Shown: positions 50,038-50,249 of the stretch, one piece after another
Layout: each line of letters begins with the position of its first letter
Position numbering within the stretch: position 1 is the first letter of the stretch
Notes under the pieces: generated by a model
What the model saw: only the letters and a program-made list of their open reading frames with translations
What the model was told of the DNA's origin: nothing
Database searches by the model: none
Assembly (NCBI RefSeq): GCF_936928535.1
Contig: NZ_CAKZHY010000076.1
Coordinates: forward strand, 1-50,249
Reading direction: 5' to 3'
DNA length: 50,249 bases
DNA from: an uncultured Bradyrhizobium sp.
Lineage (GTDB): Bacteria; Pseudomonadota; Alphaproteobacteria; Rhizobiales; Xanthobacteraceae
Made by a program: the position numbers and the translations under genes

Positions 50038-50249
50038 GATTGTGTTGCAAAAGTCGGCTGTAGCAGATTTAGGTGTTAGTCTCTTCCTTGAGAGCCGCGC
50101 TCCAAAAGCGCTGGCTCTGACGCATTTTACGCAACTTCGACGCTACGCGACGCGCAGAGCCTGAGCGGGAGGCGGTCGGGCAACCAGTGATGCAAACCGC
50201 CTCAGATTCTGGGCGATGGCCGCTAGAACAAATTCATCCTGGGCACCTC
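50038..50249 (-). mobile_element. Partial insertion sequence (right part cut by window end)
   Basis: The sequence GATTGTGTTGCAAAAGTCG near 50037-50055 has the look of an IS terminal repeat, and a transposase 3' end lies just inside it on the minus strand. The other end is beyond the window, so the terminal repeat cannot be checked. Family tentatively IS1182-like. Confidence 0.45.
50143..50249 (-). CDS. Transposase, C-terminal fragment (partial)
   Basis: Read on the minus strand, the last 35 codons before a TAG stop give GAQDEFVLAAIAQNLRRFAS followed by a Pro-rich tail. This type of C-terminus, with EFVLAAIAQNLRR, is common to DDE transposases of the IS1182/IS5 kind in Rhizobiales. The 5' part lies beyond the window. 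Confidence 0.65.
   Translation of the reverse strand, partial: GAQDEFVLAAIAQNLRRFASLVARPPPAQALRVA

Noticed and set aside
49955..50164. 69-codon plus-strand frame after the hemerythrin gene
   Set aside because: It spans two hairpins and the edge of an insertion sequence, with no ribosome site and no sensible protein features.

Overview
The window is a piece of a GC-rich alphaproteobacterial chromosome, most likely Bradyrhizobium or a close relative in the Nitrobacteraceae. The evidence is the high GC content, the gene order nuoA-N followed by birA, rnj, mce and a DUF1467 gene, the SD-led 8-nt and ATGA overlaps, and several dispersed palindromes that begin CGTCATT and end AATGACG. I see no prophage, CRISPR array, rRNA or replication origin. 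One partial insertion sequence enters at the right edge.

Left part (1-10.6 kb). A minus-strand metal-efflux operon reads a small His-rich membrane protein, then czcC, czcB and czcA (a tripartite RND pump), then a His-rich CDF transporter, with start/stop overlaps from czcC onward. Upstream of it, on the same strand, lies a two-hairpin structured RNA ending in a U-tract, either a small RNA or an attenuating leader. Next come a 24-codon hydrophobic peptide gene, a membrane protein, pepT, an HU-like gene with a Lys-rich tail, tRNA-Asp(GUC) and a small membrane protein.

Middle-left (10.6-18.8 kb). An alpha/beta hydrolase with a Tat-like leader faces a Rieske oxygenase-MFS transporter pair. The pair diverges from a MarR regulator, and a 19-nt near-palindrome between them looks like the MarR operator. 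Then follows a siderophore receptor gene broken by a frame change, probably a deletion of about 17 bp, together with a PepSY membrane protein and a small membrane protein, which look like an iron-uptake unit.

Centre (19-38 kb). A complete 14-gene complex I operon, nuoA to nuoN, carries two non-standard insertions: an FkbM-family methyltransferase between nuoD and nuoE, and a two-helix small protein between nuoE and nuoF. Between nuoI and nuoJ a palindromic repeat has landed at the nuoJ start and duplicated its first 14 nt. The result is a 42-codon upstream frame that ends in an ATGA overlap with nuoJ. NuoL carries a His/Asp-rich loop. birA, RNase J, methylmalonyl-CoA epimerase and a DUF1467 gene follow in the same direction.

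Right part (38-50.2 kb). A hypothetical gene and an orphan mtnK sit between two palindromic repeats. They are followed by a hypothetical exported protein, a five-gene oligopeptide/nickel-type ABC importer with a strong hairpin after the binding-protein gene, a sterol-desaturase family protein, a chromate-transporter family protein divergent from an exported hemerythrin-domain protein, and the 3' end of a transposase.

All calls come from reading translated sequence and motifs. No database search was possible, so substrate assignments for transporters and the oxygenase remain at family level.
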